A DNA stretch of 64,000 nucleotides. Source: an uncultured Ruminococcus sp. (lineage in GTDB: Bacteria; Bacillota; Clostridia; Oscillospirales; Ruminococcaceae). The translations under genes and the position numbers were made by a program. The stretch spans positions 79,610 to 143,609 of the forward strand of contig CANQJO010000005.1 of the NCBI GenBank assembly GCA_947624255.1, written 5' to 3'. Under the pieces are notes generated by a model. The model was given only the letters and a program-made list of their open reading frames with translations, did not search any database and had not been told where the DNA came from. Below, one piece after another: positions 63,937 through 64,000 of the stretch (within the stretch, counting starts at the first letter, position 1; each line of letters opens with the position of its first letter).

Positions 63937-64000
63937 TTCAAAAGAGAGTAAGCATGAGAAATGGTAATCATGCACTCAGAGGAGCGAGAAGAGATCTCAT

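Noticed and set aside
63658..63975. 105-codon minus ORF as one intact protein
   Set aside because: Only about 60 codons resemble a conjugation ATPase; the rest is antisense to tfoX or lacks meaning. Kept as a remnant.

Overview
The window looks like a chromosomal segment from a Ruminococcus-type anaerobe (Firmicutes, Oscillospiraceae). The support is a secreted GH74 xyloglucanase ending in a dockerin (27717-30410), a SCIFF ranthipeptide with its radical SAM maturase (14047-15730), sporulation-type genes (yqfC/yqfD/ylbJ, spoVG), a BceRS-like sensor beside an FtsX-type ABC transporter, and the scattered dockerin and cell-envelope genes typical of rumen or gut cellulolytic ruminococci. Species is inferred, not shown.

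Layout. 1-12.5 kb: a partial receiver/PAS signalling protein, a MATE exporter, a candidate small RNA before tRNA-Gln, a three-gene envelope glycosylation operon (GT-C-like protein, FAD oxidoreductase, GtrA), and a two-component system followed by an ABC ATPase and an 8-TM permease. 12.6-15.8 kb: metY, then the SCIFF peptide and maturase. 15.9-21 kb: yqfC-yqfD, ylbJ, and a signalling set (receiver, HPt, receiver-GGDEF-EAL). 21.2-27.5 kb: uvrC, a membrane-anchored protein, and a folate operon folC-HD-folP-folBK-folA. 27.7-37.3 kb: GH74-dockerin, YfhO, a NUDIX hydrolase, spoVG, murC, lexA and a CmpB-type membrane protein. 37.4-41.2 kb: a HpaII-like restriction-modification locus with Vsr, plus several decayed genes (a dead second methyltransferase, a frameshifted small protein, a hydE remnant).

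41.2-62.5 kb, almost all on the minus strand, is the most notable part: a nitrogenase-like sulfur island. One operon reads cysK, yezD, an unusual tRNA-Cys, nifB-like, nifX-like, nifH-like, a second divergent cysK, nifD-like, nifK-like, a second nifX-like and a rhodanese-ThiF gene. Neighbouring operons carry a PaaK-like CoA ligase, a cystathionine synthase/lyase, a C-S lyase (frameshifted), an SsuABC-type transporter, and an Rrf2 regulator followed by a four-subunit 2-oxoacid:ferredoxin oxidoreductase, a methionine-type aminotransferase and a LysR regulator. There are no nifE, nifN or nifV genes. The NifD-like protein keeps metallocluster cysteines but, by manual alignment, lacks the N2-reducing residues Gln191, His195 and His442. 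The context is sulfur assimilation, so a methylthio-alkane-reductase-like (Mar) C-S cleaving enzyme is more likely than nitrogen fixation.

Four promoters in the island share one 28-bp operator, TATAG-N7-CTATA-N6-TATAG. It sits 11 bp upstream of -35 at three of them and 33 bp (two helical turns more) at the fourth. This argues for one regulon, probably driven by the island's own LysR protein. A second 22-bp motif, ACCTA-N9-TAGGATAA, is shared by the leaders of the island cysK and the distant metY. A testable model: an amino acid such as methionine is transaminated and oxidatively decarboxylated, giving reduced ferredoxin and an acyl-CoA; the ferredoxin drives the nitrogenase-like reductase; released thiol or sulfide is captured by CysK, MetY or MetB.

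62.5-64 kb: broken pieces of a conjugative element (VirB4 N- and C-terminal remnants on either side of a tfoX-like gene), consistent with the island lying in an exchange-prone region.
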